From NCBI RefSeq assembly GCF_019166065.1, contig NZ_JAHTBN010000003.1, positions 372,001 through 436,000 of the forward strand: a stretch of DNA of 64,000 nt, read 5' to 3'. Of this stretch, positions 15,934-24,674 are shown one piece after another. Both the position numbers and the translations under genes were made by a program. The notes beneath the pieces were generated by a model. That model ran no database searches. It was not told the origin of the DNA and saw nothing but the letters and a program-made list of their open reading frames with translations. Numbering within the stretch: the first letter of the stretch is position 1; the number at the start of each line of letters is the position of its first letter. Origin of the DNA: Candidimonas humi (GTDB lineage: Bacteria > Pseudomonadota > Gammaproteobacteria > Burkholderiales > Burkholderiaceae_B).

Positions 15934-17628
15934 CTAGTCGGCCAGCCGCATCGTCGGCGTGATCTGGCGCGGATCCACGCGCAGTTCCAGCAGCGCCAGG
16001 CCGCCGGCCTCGCGGGCGCGGGCAAATGCCGCCGGGAAATCTTCGCTGCGGGTAACGCGTTCGGCGTGCGCGCCGAAGGACCGCGCCAGCGCCGCATAAT
16101 CCGGTCCCTGCAGCCGCGTGCCGCTGACGCGGCCAGGGTGGCGCCGTTCCTGGTGCATGCGTATCGTGCCGTACATGCCATTGTCGACCACTATCACTAC
16201 CAGCGAGGCGCCGTATTCGGCGGCAGTGGCCAATTCTTGCGGATACATGAGGAAGCAGCCGTCGCCGGCCAGGCAGACCACGCTGCGCGACTTGTCGCGC
16301 AGGGCGGTGGCCACGGCGGCCGGCAGGCCGTAGCCCATGGCGCCGCAAGTCGGTGCGAGCTGGGTGCGGCCCGCGCGGTATTCGTAGAAGCGATGCAGCC
16401 ACACAGAATAGTTTCCGGCGCCGTTGGCCAGCACGGCGTCATCGGGCAGCGTTTGCGACAAGTGCTTGATCACGAAAGCCATGTCCACGCCTTCGTGCCC
16501 TGCGGGCAGCGCTGGCGGGATGCTGTAGGCCTCGTGATCGGCGCGCGCCGAACGGGTCCAGTCGCCCCAGGGCAGCCGGGCCGGCGGCGTGGCGCTGGCC
16601 AGCGCGGCGACGGCTTCGGCGGCGCGGGCCTGCACGGCCAGGTCGGCCTGGAAGACGCGGTTCAGTTCCGCCGCGTCGGCATGGATATGGATGAGTTTCT
16701 GCGCCAGGCGCGGAGGCTCGAGCAAGGTGTAGCCATCGGTCATGACATCGCCCAGGCGCGTGCCGATAGCCAATATGAGATCGCTTTCGCGGATGCGGCG
16801 AGCGAGCGCGGGATTCATGCCCAGGCTCATGTGGCCGGCATAATGCGGGTTGCGATTGTCCAGGACGTCCTGGCGGCGGAAGGCGCACGAGGCGGGCAGG
16901 TTCCAGCGTTCCAGGAATGTCGCCAAGTCCTGGCGTGCGGTTTCGCTCCAGTCGGGCCCGCCTATGAACACGATCGGGCGCTGCGCTGCGGCCAGGGCGT
17001 CCGTGATGTGCGCCAGCGTGTCCGGCGCGACCGCGGCCGGCGCGAGGGGCAGGGCGGGGCAGTCGGGCGTGTGGCAGGCGTCCAGCAGCATGTCTTCCGG
17101 CAGCGATATCACCACCGGCCCCGGCCGGCCCGACATGGCGGTGTGGAAAGCGCGCGCCATGATTTCGGGTATGCGGTCGGCATCATTGATCTCGACCACC
17201 CATTTCGCCAGCGAGCCGAACATGGCCTGGTAATCCACTTCCTGGAAAGCCTCGCGTCCCACATGGCCGCGGGCGATCTGGCCGACGAACATCAGCATCG
17301 GGGTCGAATCCTGCTGGGCGATATGCACGCCGATGCTGGCATGCGTCGCGCCGGGCCCGCGCGTGACCATGCATATTCCGGGGCGCCCGGTCAGCTTGCC
17401 GTCGGCCTCGGCCATATCGGCGGCGGCGCCTTCGTGCTTGGTCACGATCAATTCGATTTCGGGGGCGTCGTACAGGGCGTCCAGGACTTCCAGGTAACTT
17501 TCCCCCGGCACGCAGAATACGCGGTCGACCCCGTGCCCGCGCAACGCGTCCACCAGGGCGCGGCCGGCCGGGCGCGGTGCGCAAGCCTGGGCGTCTGCCG
17601 CGCGATCGGGCGTGAGCGAGTCTTTCAT
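15934..17628 (-). CDS. Thiamine diphosphate-dependent enzyme (acetolactate synthase large-subunit-like)
   Basis: A 564-residue three-domain ThDP enzyme. The N-terminal PYR domain has KHEGAAADMAEADG with catalytic Glu66; the middle domain has the FAD/ADP-like fold typical of acetolactate synthases; the C-terminal domain has the ThDP-binding motif GDGCF...VDNGMYG. It is not an ilvB: no regulatory subunit follows, and its neighbour is a DHDPS-like aldolase. It probably decarboxylates or carboligates a 2-keto acid in a catabolic pathway fed by the divergent Bug protein. Confidence 0.9.
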   Translation of the reverse strand: MKDSLTPDRAADAQACAPRPAGRALVDALRGHGVDRVFCVPGESYLEVLDALYDAPEIELIVTKHEGAAADMAEADGKLTGRPGICMVTRGPGATHASIGVHIAQQDSTPMLMFVGQIARGHVGREAFQEVDYQAMFGSLAKWVVEINDADRIPEIMARAFHTAMSGRPGPVVISLPEDMLLDACHTPDCPALPLAPAAVAPDTLAHITDALAAAQRPIVFIGGPDWSETARQDLATFLERWNLPASCAFRRQDVLDNRNPHYAGHMSLGMNPALARRIRESDLILAIGTRLGDVMTDGYTLLEPPRLAQKLIHIHADAAELNRVFQADLAVQARAAEAVAALASATPPARLPWGDWTRSARADHEAYSIPPALPAGHEGVDMAFVIKHLSQTLPDDAVLANGAGNYSVWLHRFYEYRAGRTQLAPTCGAMGYGLPAAVATALRDKSRSVVCLAGDGCFLMYPQELATAAEYGASLVVIVVDNGMYGTIRMHQERRHPGRVSGTRLQGPDYAALARSFGAHAERVTRSEDFPAAFARAREAGGLALLELRVDPRQITPTMRLAD

Positions 17629-17842
17629 CTTGCAATTCCTTTCAATTATGCATGGCTGTAGGCCGGGATATGCCGCAGTGTATAGAGATGCTCCATAGTA
17701 ACGTTAGGGCCGAGGTGTCATTTCTGATATGCATAAAAGACATGTGTTGGGTGACTGGCTGGTAGGTAGAATGTCCGCTCTTTATATATGTGGCTCAGCC
17801 ACCGGGCCTCGCCATGGCCCGGCCCAACGAGGAGATAGATTC

Positions 17843-18838
17843 ATGAAAATCGCCAGAAGACAGTTGCTGCTATCGGCGGCCGGCCTGCTTGCGCTTGCGG
17901 CGGCAGCTCCCTTGCCTGCCTCGGCGGCGAATGCCTGGCCCGATCGGCCCATCAATTATGTCGTGCCGTTCGCCCCCGGAGGCGCTACCGACATCCTAGG
18001 CCGCATGTATGCCCAGTACCTGGGCCAAGCGCTGGGCGTGTCGGTGGTGGTGGAAAACAAGCCGGGCACCGGCGGCAGCCTGGGCACGGCCTACGCGGCG
18101 CGCGCCAAGCCCGACGGCTACACGCTGGTGGGCGGCACGATCAGCTCGCATTCCATCAATGTCAGCATCTATCCCTCGATCGGCTACGATCCCGTTAAGT
18201 CGTTTGCCCCCATCATCCTGACCGGCACCTTGCCCAATGTGCTGGTCGTGCGTGCCAATAGCGACTACAAGACGGTCGAGGACCTCATCAAGAAGGCCCG
18301 CAGCAAGAAGGATGCCCTGACCTTCGGTTCGTCCGGCGTCGGTTCCTCGCAGCACCTGGCCGGCGAGTTGTTCGCCCAGGACATCGGCGCGCACATGCTG
18401 CACGTGCCCTACAAGGGCAGCGCTCCGTCGCTGCAGGCGCTGGCGGCCGGCGATATCGACCTGCTGTTCGACAATATCACCTCGGCCTTGCCGCTGATCC
18501 AGTCGGGCAAGCTGCGGGCCTTGGCCGTCACTTCGTCGCAGCCCGCGGCGATGCTGCCCGGTGTGAAGCCGCTGAAAGACTTCGGCAATGGCCTGGAGCA
18601 CTACGAAGTCGTGTCGTGGCAGGCAGTGTTCGCCCCGGCCGGCACGCCCCGACCGATTATCGACAAGCTTTACGCCGTCATGCACGCGACCTTGCAAAAA
18701 CCCGAGGTGCAAAAGCGCCTGCAAGGGCTGGGCATCACCATATCAGGCGCCGGCCCCGACGAACTGGCTGCCTTCCAGAAGGCGGAAGTCGCCAAGTGGG
18801 CGGCCGTCGCGGCCAAGGGCCATATCAAGCTGCACTGA
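17843..18838 (+). CDS. Bug/TctC family substrate-binding protein
   Basis: A 331-residue periplasmic protein. The ATG at 17843 has GAGGAG at 17829-17834. It begins with a Tat-like signal (ARRQLLLSAAGLLALAAAAP) ending near ASA|ANAWPDRP. VVPFAPGGATDILGR, VENKPGTGGSLG, KPDGYTLVGG and MLHVPYKGSAPSLQAL are family hallmarks. It is divergent from the ThDP/aldolase pair and convergent with a LysR gene, which its end overlaps by 14 bp. Confidence 0.92.
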   Translation: MKIARRQLLLSAAGLLALAAAAPLPASAANAWPDRPINYVVPFAPGGATDILGRMYAQYLGQALGVSVVVENKPGTGGSLGTAYAARAKPDGYTLVGGTISSHSINVSIYPSIGYDPVKSFAPIILTGTLPNVLVVRANSDYKTVEDLIKKARSKKDALTFGSSGVGSSQHLAGELFAQDIGAHMLHVPYKGSAPSLQALAAGDIDLLFDNITSALPLIQSGKLRALAVTSSQPAAMLPGVKPLKDFGNGLEHYEVVSWQAVFAPAGTPRPIIDKLYAVMHATLQKPEVQKRLQGLGITISGAGPDELAAFQKAEVAKWAAVAAKGHIKLH

Positions 18839-19787
18839 TGTCCGGGCCGGATGGCTTGGCTGCCTCGGTGGCGCCCGGCCAATTACCTTGCGCCGCCTGG
18901 CCGAGGATGGCCTGGCGCAAGGTCTGCAGAATGTCCCATTGGCCGATCACGGGCGGCCGGTTGCGCGCCGTCGCGATGGCGATTTCGCGCGTCACCTCGG
19001 GTTCGGCCAGGCGCGACGCCTGCAACTGGCCCAATGCCACCTCTTCTGCGACGGTGGCCAGCGGCAGGACCGCGCAGCCTACGCCGGCCCGCACCAGGTT
19101 CTTGACGATGGCGTTGGACCCGTCGCATTCCACTTCCACGCGCACGTGCCGGTTGCAGTTCAGGGCCAGCGACTCCACCAGACCGCGCAAGCCGTGCGGC
19201 GTGCCGGGCAGGATCAGCGGCTGGTCGAAGACCTGGGCGACGGGTGTCGTGGGGGCTACGGGCGGAAAATCAGGGGGCAGGATGAGATACAGTGGTTCGT
19301 GCAGCAGCACGTCCATATCCACCATGCTGGCCTGCGAATTCGGCACGTACAGCAGGGCGACATCGATCCTGCCGTCGGCCAGGGAATTCATGATCTGGTG
19401 GCCCAGCGCCTCTACCATATGCAGCCGGGTATCCGGAAAGCAAGCCCGCAGCGCGCGCGCCACGGCCGCGAAGCTGCGCTGCGCGATCGTCGGCTGGGCC
19501 GCGATCACCAATTGCGACGGGCCTTCGTCCGCAAGCGTGACGGCCAGCTTGCGCGTTTCGTCCAGCGCTTCGGCCACCTTGCGGGCCCGGGTAAGCAGCA
19601 GCGAACCGGCGTCGGTCAGCACCACGCCCCGGCCGCTGCGGTGGAACAGGCGTACCTTCAGGTCGGCCTCCAGGCGCGCGATGTGGCGCGTCATGGTGGA
19701 TTGTTCGATGCCCGCCTCGATGGCGGTGCGCGATATGCTGCCGGACTGCGCGATGCGGACGAAATATTCGAGTGCGGTGGGATTCAT
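18825..19787 (-). CDS. LysR family transcriptional regulator
   Basis: A 320-residue regulator. MNPTALEYFVRIAQSGSISRTAIEAGIEQSTMTRHIARLE is the N-terminal HTH; the 19787 start is chosen over a longer in-frame extension because the HTH then begins at residue 1. The closest look is to the NAC/Cbl-like LysR branch (EYFVRIAQSGSISRTA). It sits between the Bug gene it overlaps and the divergent hydroxy-acid dehydrogenase, 252 bp away, and may control either. Confidence 0.93.
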   Translation of the reverse strand: MNPTALEYFVRIAQSGSISRTAIEAGIEQSTMTRHIARLEADLKVRLFHRSGRGVVLTDAGSLLLTRARKVAEALDETRKLAVTLADEGPSQLVIAAQPTIAQRSFAAVARALRACFPDTRLHMVEALGHQIMNSLADGRIDVALLYVPNSQASMVDMDVLLHEPLYLILPPDFPPVAPTTPVAQVFDQPLILPGTPHGLRGLVESLALNCNRHVRVEVECDGSNAIVKNLVRAGVGCAVLPLATVAEEVALGQLQASRLAEPEVTREIAIATARNRPPVIGQWDILQTLRQAILGQAAQGNWPGATEAAKPSGPDISAA

Positions 19788-20039
19788 GCGGGTTCCCCGG
19801 ACTGCTGTTGCCCCGGTATCGCCCCAGCCGGCGGCGGGAGCCATCCATGGGACGGATGATGGCGATATTATCGCCGCATCCCCCGTAGGCGGCAGCCGGC
19901 GGGCGGTGCGGTCTTTTGGGGCGACGGCCATGGCGTACGCGCGGGCCCCGGCCGGGTTTCCACGCATGCTTGATAATGCCGTTATTTCTTCGAGCCCTTG
20001 GGGCTCCGAGCCTATCCACTTTTCCTACGCAAGACTTTG

Positions 20040-21236
20040 ATGAGCACATCCAGGCCGTCCCGCGCGCTTCGGCGCATCCATTCTCTCGACGATTTCGAAC
20101 GGCCGGCCCGAGGCCGGCTGCCGCGTCCGCTGTTCAGCTACATCAGCAATGGCGCCGACAATGAGGTGTCGCTGCGCGGCAACCGGGCGGCCTTCGATCA
20201 ATATGTGCTGATGCCACGCATGCTGGTGGATGTCTCCAGGCGCAACCAGCAGATCGAGTTGTTCGGCCAGCGCTACGATGCTCCCTTCGGCATCTCGCCC
20301 GTCGGCCTGGGCGCCATGTACGCCTATCGCGGCGACTTGCTGCTTGCCGGCGCCGCGGCCCGCGCCAATATTCCCGCGGTACTGAGCGGCGCCTCGCTGA
20401 CGCGGCTGGAAGATGTGGCGAAGGCGGCGCCCGGCACCTGGTTCCAGGCATATATGCCGGGCGATGCCGCGCGCGTCGAGGCGCTGCTCGAGCGAGTCGC
20501 GGCGGCCGGCTACCGCGTGCTGGTGCTGACGGTGGATCTGCCTGTTTCCGTCAATCCCGAAAACTATGCGCGCAACGGCTTCAGCTCGCCGCTGCGCCCC
20601 AGCCTGAGCCTGGCCTGGCAGGGCGTGAGCCACCCGGGCTGGCTGCTCGGGACTTTCGGCCGCACCTTGTTGCGGCACGGCATGCCGCACTTCGAGAACT
20701 GGCGCGCCGAGCGCGGCGCGCCCATTCTTTCCTCCACGCTCGAGAAAGACCTGCAGGCGCGCGACCACTTCAACTGGACGCACGTGCGCCAGATACGGGA
20801 TCTCTGGAAAGGCAAGCTGGTCGTCAAAGGCCTGGTGCGCTGGCAGGACGCCGTGCTGGCTCGCGATTCGGGCGCGGACGGCGTCATCGTGTCCAATCAC
20901 GGCGGCCGCCAGGTCGACGGCTCGGTCTCGCCCCTGCATGTCTTGCCCGGCATCGTGAAGGCCGTGCCCGACGTCGCGGTGATGATGGACAGCGGCGTGC
21001 GCCGCGGCAGCGATGTGCTCAAGGCCCTGTCCATGGGCGCCCGCTGCGTCTTCGCCGGCCGTCCCTTCAATTACGCGGCCGCGGTGGCCGGTGCTCGAGG
21101 CGTGGACCACGCCATCGGCATCCTGCGCAGCGAGATCCACCGCAATATGGCGCTGCTGGGCATCAACCGCCTGGACGAACTGGACGGCACTCTGGTGCGG
21201 CATGTGTCCACGCTGCATCCGTCGCCCGGCGTGTAG
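20040..21236 (+). CDS. FMN-dependent alpha-hydroxy acid dehydrogenase (LldD/glycolate oxidase family)
   Basis: A 398-residue TIM-barrel flavoprotein. RGRLPRPLFSYISNGADNE (N-terminal Tyr helix), ISPVGLGAMYAYRGD, VLTVDLPV, KGLVRWQDAVLA and VSNHGGRQVDGS (with the catalytic His and Arg) are the canonical blocks, ending with DSGVRRGSDVLKAL and the FMN-phosphate region. It oxidises an L-2-hydroxy acid to a 2-keto acid. It resembles the mandelate/lactate dehydrogenase branch. The 2-keto acid could feed the nearby ThDP and DHDPS-like enzymes. Confidence 0.92.
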   Translation: MSTSRPSRALRRIHSLDDFERPARGRLPRPLFSYISNGADNEVSLRGNRAAFDQYVLMPRMLVDVSRRNQQIELFGQRYDAPFGISPVGLGAMYAYRGDLLLAGAAARANIPAVLSGASLTRLEDVAKAAPGTWFQAYMPGDAARVEALLERVAAAGYRVLVLTVDLPVSVNPENYARNGFSSPLRPSLSLAWQGVSHPGWLLGTFGRTLLRHGMPHFENWRAERGAPILSSTLEKDLQARDHFNWTHVRQIRDLWKGKLVVKGLVRWQDAVLARDSGADGVIVSNHGGRQVDGSVSPLHVLPGIVKAVPDVAVMMDSGVRRGSDVLKALSMGARCVFAGRPFNYAAAVAGARGVDHAIGILRSEIHRNMALLGINRLDELDGTLVRHVSTLHPSPGV

Positions 21237-21290
21237 AAGCGCGGATGGCGCAGGCCGGTGCTCGGCTTCGAAGCGCCGGCCTGCGTATGT

Positions 21291-22070
21291 CTAGCGGGTC
21301 AGGCCGTCGCTGATCTGTCGCGCAAGTTCCTGCAGGCGTGGCAGAAAGACCGGCACTATCGATTCCAGGCTGTGTTTGGCCAAATTCAGGCTGGTGGTCA
21401 CGGCCCCTACGATTGCGCCCGAACGGTCCTGCAGCGGCACGGCCAGGCCGCAGATTCCCAGTTCCAGATGCTCGCTGGCTATCGCGTAACCGTCAGCGCG
21501 GGCCTGTTCCGCGGCCTCCTGCAGTTCGCGCGGCCGGGTCAGGGTGTATGGCGTGAACCGTTCAAAAGAGCAGTCCGCAAAAAATTTCTTGCGCTCGGGG
21601 CCGGGCATATGGCCCAGCAGCACATGGCCGCTGGATGTCGCATGTGCGGGCAGCCGTTCGCCGATGACGAGGCGGCGCGAATACGGGCTGCGCAACTCGC
21701 TGCGGGCCACGTAGACCACGTCCGTCCTGTCCATGACGGATACCGTGCCTATTTCTCCATATTCTGCGGCGAAGCGGTCCAGCAGGGGCGTTGCAATCTC
21801 TCGTATGGACAGTGAGCTCAGATAGGAATACCCGATCTCCAGTACGGCCGGCGTCAGCGAAAACAAGCGGCCGTCGATCCGGGCGTAGTCGAGCGCAACC
21901 AGCGTATGCAGCAGGCGCCTGGCGCTCGCCGGCGTGACTTTGGCGCGTTCGGCGACCTGCGAGAGCGTGAGCGCCGGGCTTTCGGGGCCGAAAGCGCAGA
22001 TCACGGCGATACCTCGAGCGAATCCTTCTACGAATAAATCGCTGTCTTTCGGCGATCCCTTGTCTTTCAT
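21291..22070 (-). CDS. IclR family transcriptional regulator
   Basis: A 259-residue regulator with the winged HTH LTLSQVAERAKVTPASARRLLHTLVALDYA and the IclR effector domain (GHVLLGHMPGPERKKFF, GICGLAVPLQDRSGAIVGAVTTSL). It is divergent from the dioxygenase/Bug operon. Two near-identical 13-bp palindromic sites (22094-22106 and 22113-22125) lie in the 85-bp gap and are the likely operators. Confidence 0.94.
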   Translation of the reverse strand: MKDKGSPKDSDLFVEGFARGIAVICAFGPESPALTLSQVAERAKVTPASARRLLHTLVALDYARIDGRLFSLTPAVLEIGYSYLSSLSIREIATPLLDRFAAEYGEIGTVSVMDRTDVVYVARSELRSPYSRRLVIGERLPAHATSSGHVLLGHMPGPERKKFFADCSFERFTPYTLTRPRELQEAAEQARADGYAIASEHLELGICGLAVPLQDRSGAIVGAVTTSLNLAKHSLESIVPVFLPRLQELARQISDGLTR

Positions 22071-22093
22071 GCCGTTCCGCCTTATGATAAAAA

Positions 22094-22125
22094 TTCGGTA
22101 AACGAAATTATTTTCGCTAAACGAA
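22094..22125. promoter_or_regulatory. Two tandem IclR-type operator half-palindromes
   Basis: TTCGGTAAACGAA (22094-22106) and TTCGCTAAACGAA (22113-22125) share the TTCG-N5-CGAA inverted repeat and are spaced 19 bp centre to centre. They sit between the divergent IclR and TauD-family genes in an AT-rich stretch. Confidence 0.6.
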
Positions 22126-22155
22126 AAAATAGCAAGCACCAAATGGAGCAGCCCC

Positions 22156-23049
22156 ATGTTTGAAGTCACCCCGGTCAACGACGGCTTCGTGGCGGAAGTG
22201 TCCGGCGTCGATCTGTCCCAGCCGCCTTCCGAAGAACTATCGCAACGATTGCGCGCGGCCCTGGACGAATACGGAGTGCTGGTGATCCCCGACCAGCCTC
22301 TAGCCGAAGCCCAACAACTGCAAGTAGCCGCCGCGTTCGGGCCCTTGGAAATCTCTGTGGGCGCGTCGGTATACAACGCCAAGCGCCCGCGCCGCCTCGG
22401 GCATGCGCAGTTGTCGGATATTTCGAATCTCGACGAGGCCGGAAAAATCCTGGATGCCGGCGATATTCGCCGCCTGATCAATCTGAGCAATCAGTTGTGG
22501 CACACGGACAGCTCGTTCAAGAAGACGCCCGCCTATGCCTCGCTATTGTCCGCCCAGGAAGTGGTCCCGGTGGGCGGCGCTACCGAGTTTGCGGACATGC
22601 GCTCCGCCTGGGACGCCCTGGACGCTCAGACCCAGGCCGAGCTCGAAAACCGCGTGGCGATTCACGATTACTTCTACTCGCGCAGCCTGACGGGGTTCGA
22701 TCTCGACGGCGTCCCGCCCGAATGGCGCGAAATGCAGCCCCCTGTGCGCCAGGTCCTGGTGCGCAAGCATCGGCATGGCCAGCGCAAATCCCTGTATCTG
22801 GCTTCGCACATCCGCGCCATCGAGGGAATGGCCGAGGCGCAGAGCGTTGCGCTGCTCGACAGGCTGATGCGGCATGCCACGCAGCCCTCGTTCGTGTATC
22901 GCCACCGCTGGCGCGTCAACGACCTGGTCATCTGGGACAACCGCAGCACCATGCACCGCGGCACGCCGTTCGACGGCAAATACCGCCGCGCGATGCGCCG
23001 AGCCACCGTGCAGGACATCGGACCTACGGTTGCCGATGCCGCCATCTAA
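22156..23049 (+). CDS. TauD/TfdA family Fe(II)/2-oxoglutarate-dependent dioxygenase
   Basis: A 297-residue oxygenase. His116-x-Asp118 (NQLWHTDSSF) and the distal His267 (STMHRGTPF) form the iron facial triad, and the Arg cluster RRAMRR about 12 residues later binds the 2-oxoglutarate carboxylate. It resembles the TfdA (2,4-D dioxygenase) branch and probably hydroxylates an aryloxy- or other small acid. It leads an operon with a Bug protein 27 bp downstream, under a divergent IclR regulator. Confidence 0.93.
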   Translation: MFEVTPVNDGFVAEVSGVDLSQPPSEELSQRLRAALDEYGVLVIPDQPLAEAQQLQVAAAFGPLEISVGASVYNAKRPRRLGHAQLSDISNLDEAGKILDAGDIRRLINLSNQLWHTDSSFKKTPAYASLLSAQEVVPVGGATEFADMRSAWDALDAQTQAELENRVAIHDYFYSRSLTGFDLDGVPPEWREMQPPVRQVLVRKHRHGQRKSLYLASHIRAIEGMAEAQSVALLDRLMRHATQPSFVYRHRWRVNDLVIWDNRSTMHRGTPFDGKYRRAMRRATVQDIGPTVADAAI

Positions 23050-23076
23050 AAGATCAAGACAACAGGAGCCATGATC

Positions 23077-24063
23077 ATGAGGAAAAAACTCTACCCCGCT
23101 TTCCTGGGTAGCCTTGCATCGCTTGCCGTCGGCCTGGGCCTGATGGGGGCGAGTTCGACCGCGATCGCCGCGTATCCGGACAAGCCCATAACTCTCATAG
23201 TGCCCTTCGGCGCCGGATCGGGGACGGACACGATCTCTCGCGGCCTGGCCCGGGGCCTGTCTCAAAAATTGGGGCAGTCGGTGGTCGTTGCCAACAAGGC
23301 CGGCGCGGGCGGCGGTATCGGCACGGAGTATGTCGCGCGCAGCGCGCCCGATGGGTACACGTTTCTCATGGGCACGAACGGCCCTATGGCGGCCAATGCC
23401 AGTCTCTACAGTCATCTTCCCTACGATCCGGACAAGGATTTCGAAGCCGTGGCGCTCATGGGCAAATTGCCGATGATCCTGATAGGCAGCAAGACCGCGC
23501 CGGCGAAAGATCTCAAGGCGGTGATCGCACAGGCCAAGGCGCATCCCGGCACCGTCAACTTCGGCGCCAGCAACACGACGGCGCGCGTGTGGGTGGAACT
23601 GCTCAAGAAAATGGCGGACGTCCAGGTCGTAACGGTGCTCTACAAGGACGTCGGCTCCATGCTCACGGACTTGATCGGCGGCCGGGTATCGTATTCGTTC
23701 GAAAACGTCGGGCCGTCCCTCAGTCAAATCAAGGCCGGCAAGCTGAACGGCATTGCGGTTACGGGGGCGCAGCGGGCCTCTTTCGCCCCGGAGATTCCCG
23801 CCATGGGCGAGTATGGCCTGGATAAGTATCCGCTCGTCGTCTGGTACGGGATGTTCGCGCCCAAGAACACGCCGAAGGCTATTGTCGACAAAGTCAATGC
23901 GGCGGCCAACGAGGTGATGCATACGGAAGCGATGCGCGAGCTTGCCAAACAGGTAGGAATGGAGCCGACCTACATTTCTGCCGATGCGTTCAAGAAATAC
24001 CAGCAGGACGAGATCGCCAAGTGGCACAAGCTGGTGGACATGACCGGCGTGAAAATAAACTGA
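23077..24063 (+). CDS. Bug/TctC family substrate-binding protein
   Basis: A 328-residue periplasmic protein. ATG codons occur in frame at 23071 and 23077; AGGAG at 23064-23068 gives normal spacing only for 23077. The signal peptide ends near AIA|AYPDKP. VPFGAGSGTDTISR, VANKAGAGGGIG and APDGYTFLMG are family blocks. Being next to a TauD-family oxygenase, its ligand may be that enzyme's substrate or product. Confidence 0.92.
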   Translation: MRKKLYPAFLGSLASLAVGLGLMGASSTAIAAYPDKPITLIVPFGAGSGTDTISRGLARGLSQKLGQSVVVANKAGAGGGIGTEYVARSAPDGYTFLMGTNGPMAANASLYSHLPYDPDKDFEAVALMGKLPMILIGSKTAPAKDLKAVIAQAKAHPGTVNFGASNTTARVWVELLKKMADVQVVTVLYKDVGSMLTDLIGGRVSYSFENVGPSLSQIKAGKLNGIAVTGAQRASFAPEIPAMGEYGLDKYPLVVWYGMFAPKNTPKAIVDKVNAAANEVMHTEAMRELAKQVGMEPTYISADAFKKYQQDEIAKWHKLVDMTGVKIN

Positions 24064-24071
24064 GAGGCAGT

Positions 24072-24097
24072 ATGGAGGGCGCGCCCTCCATTATTTT
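24072..24097 (+). terminator. Intrinsic terminator after the Bug gene
   Basis: ATGGAGGGCGCGCCCTCCAT (24072-24091) is a perfect 20-bp palindrome followed by TATTTTG, 8 bp after the stop. The centre is tight, so the true hairpin has a small loop. Confidence 0.75.
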
Positions 24098-24118
24098 GCG
24101 CGGACGGCACTGCTGTCG

Positions 24119-24241
24119 GTTTATAAAATTTTTTCTATCAATAATTAAAACTATATATGGTTTGTCGCTCCATATATGAAGAGACAAAATACACCTGAGG
24201 CCAATTGGCGATAGGCAAAGTAATTGTTTCATGCTATCGCC
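24119..24241. promoter_or_regulatory. AT-rich leader with three inverted repeats
   Basis: Upstream of the 94-residue gene at 24295: ATATATGG (24153-24160) with CCATATAT (24170-24177); TTTGTC (24161-24166) with GACAAA (24183-24188), which interleaves with the first pair; and GGCGATAG (24207-24214) with CTATCGCC (24234-24241). The arms are exact. They could be operators or a structured leader RNA with alternative folds. Confidence 0.4.
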
Positions 24242-24294
24242 GATGGGCCCGTGTTTTGTGTGTTTTGTTTATCTTCGATCTATAGGAGTGAGCC

Positions 24295-24579
24295 ATGGCT
24301 GCTTACCTGCAAATCACCCTCAAGATTTCGACGGCCAATCGGCCCGATGCCGTCGGGGTCTATCAAAAATACAAGGCGCCATTTCTCGCCACTGCTGCGG
24401 GGGCTCGGTCCAAGGAGCTGCTGGTGCGCGATGAGGACGTACAGGTGCTGCACGGCTTCGACAGCAAGCAGAACGCCCAGGCCTATCTGGAAAGCGAGTT
24501 GTTCACGACAGATGTGGTCGCTGGTCTCAAGCCGTTGCTGGATGCGGATCCCGAAGTGCGGATATACGAGGTCGCCTGA
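24295..24579 (+). CDS. Conserved small protein, dimeric alpha-beta barrel (ABM-like) fold
   Basis: A 94-residue protein starting at ATG 24295 (TAGGAG just upstream). The layout AYLQITLKIS, YQKYKAPFLATAAGARSKELLVRDEDVQVLHGF, DSKQNAQAYLES and VRIYEVA suggests two beta-alpha-beta units as in small monooxygenase-like or NIPSNAP-like domains. I do not recognise a defined function. It precedes an MFS exporter by 95 bp on the same strand and may be co-expressed with it. Confidence 0.7.
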   Translation: MAAYLQITLKISTANRPDAVGVYQKYKAPFLATAAGARSKELLVRDEDVQVLHGFDSKQNAQAYLESELFTTDVVAGLKPLLDADPEVRIYEVA

Positions 24580-24674
24580 CCACCAGCCGTACAGCAAGGA
24601 AGGCGCGCTCATGATGGAAGCATCACTATCTGGACGGCACGTATCGCCATCTCTATTTTCGGATCGATGACATC

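Noticed and set aside
14740..17661. Very long open frame on the plus strand opposite the aldolase and ThDP genes
   Set aside because: It is antisense to two well-supported genes and arises from high GC at third positions; the translation has no domain.
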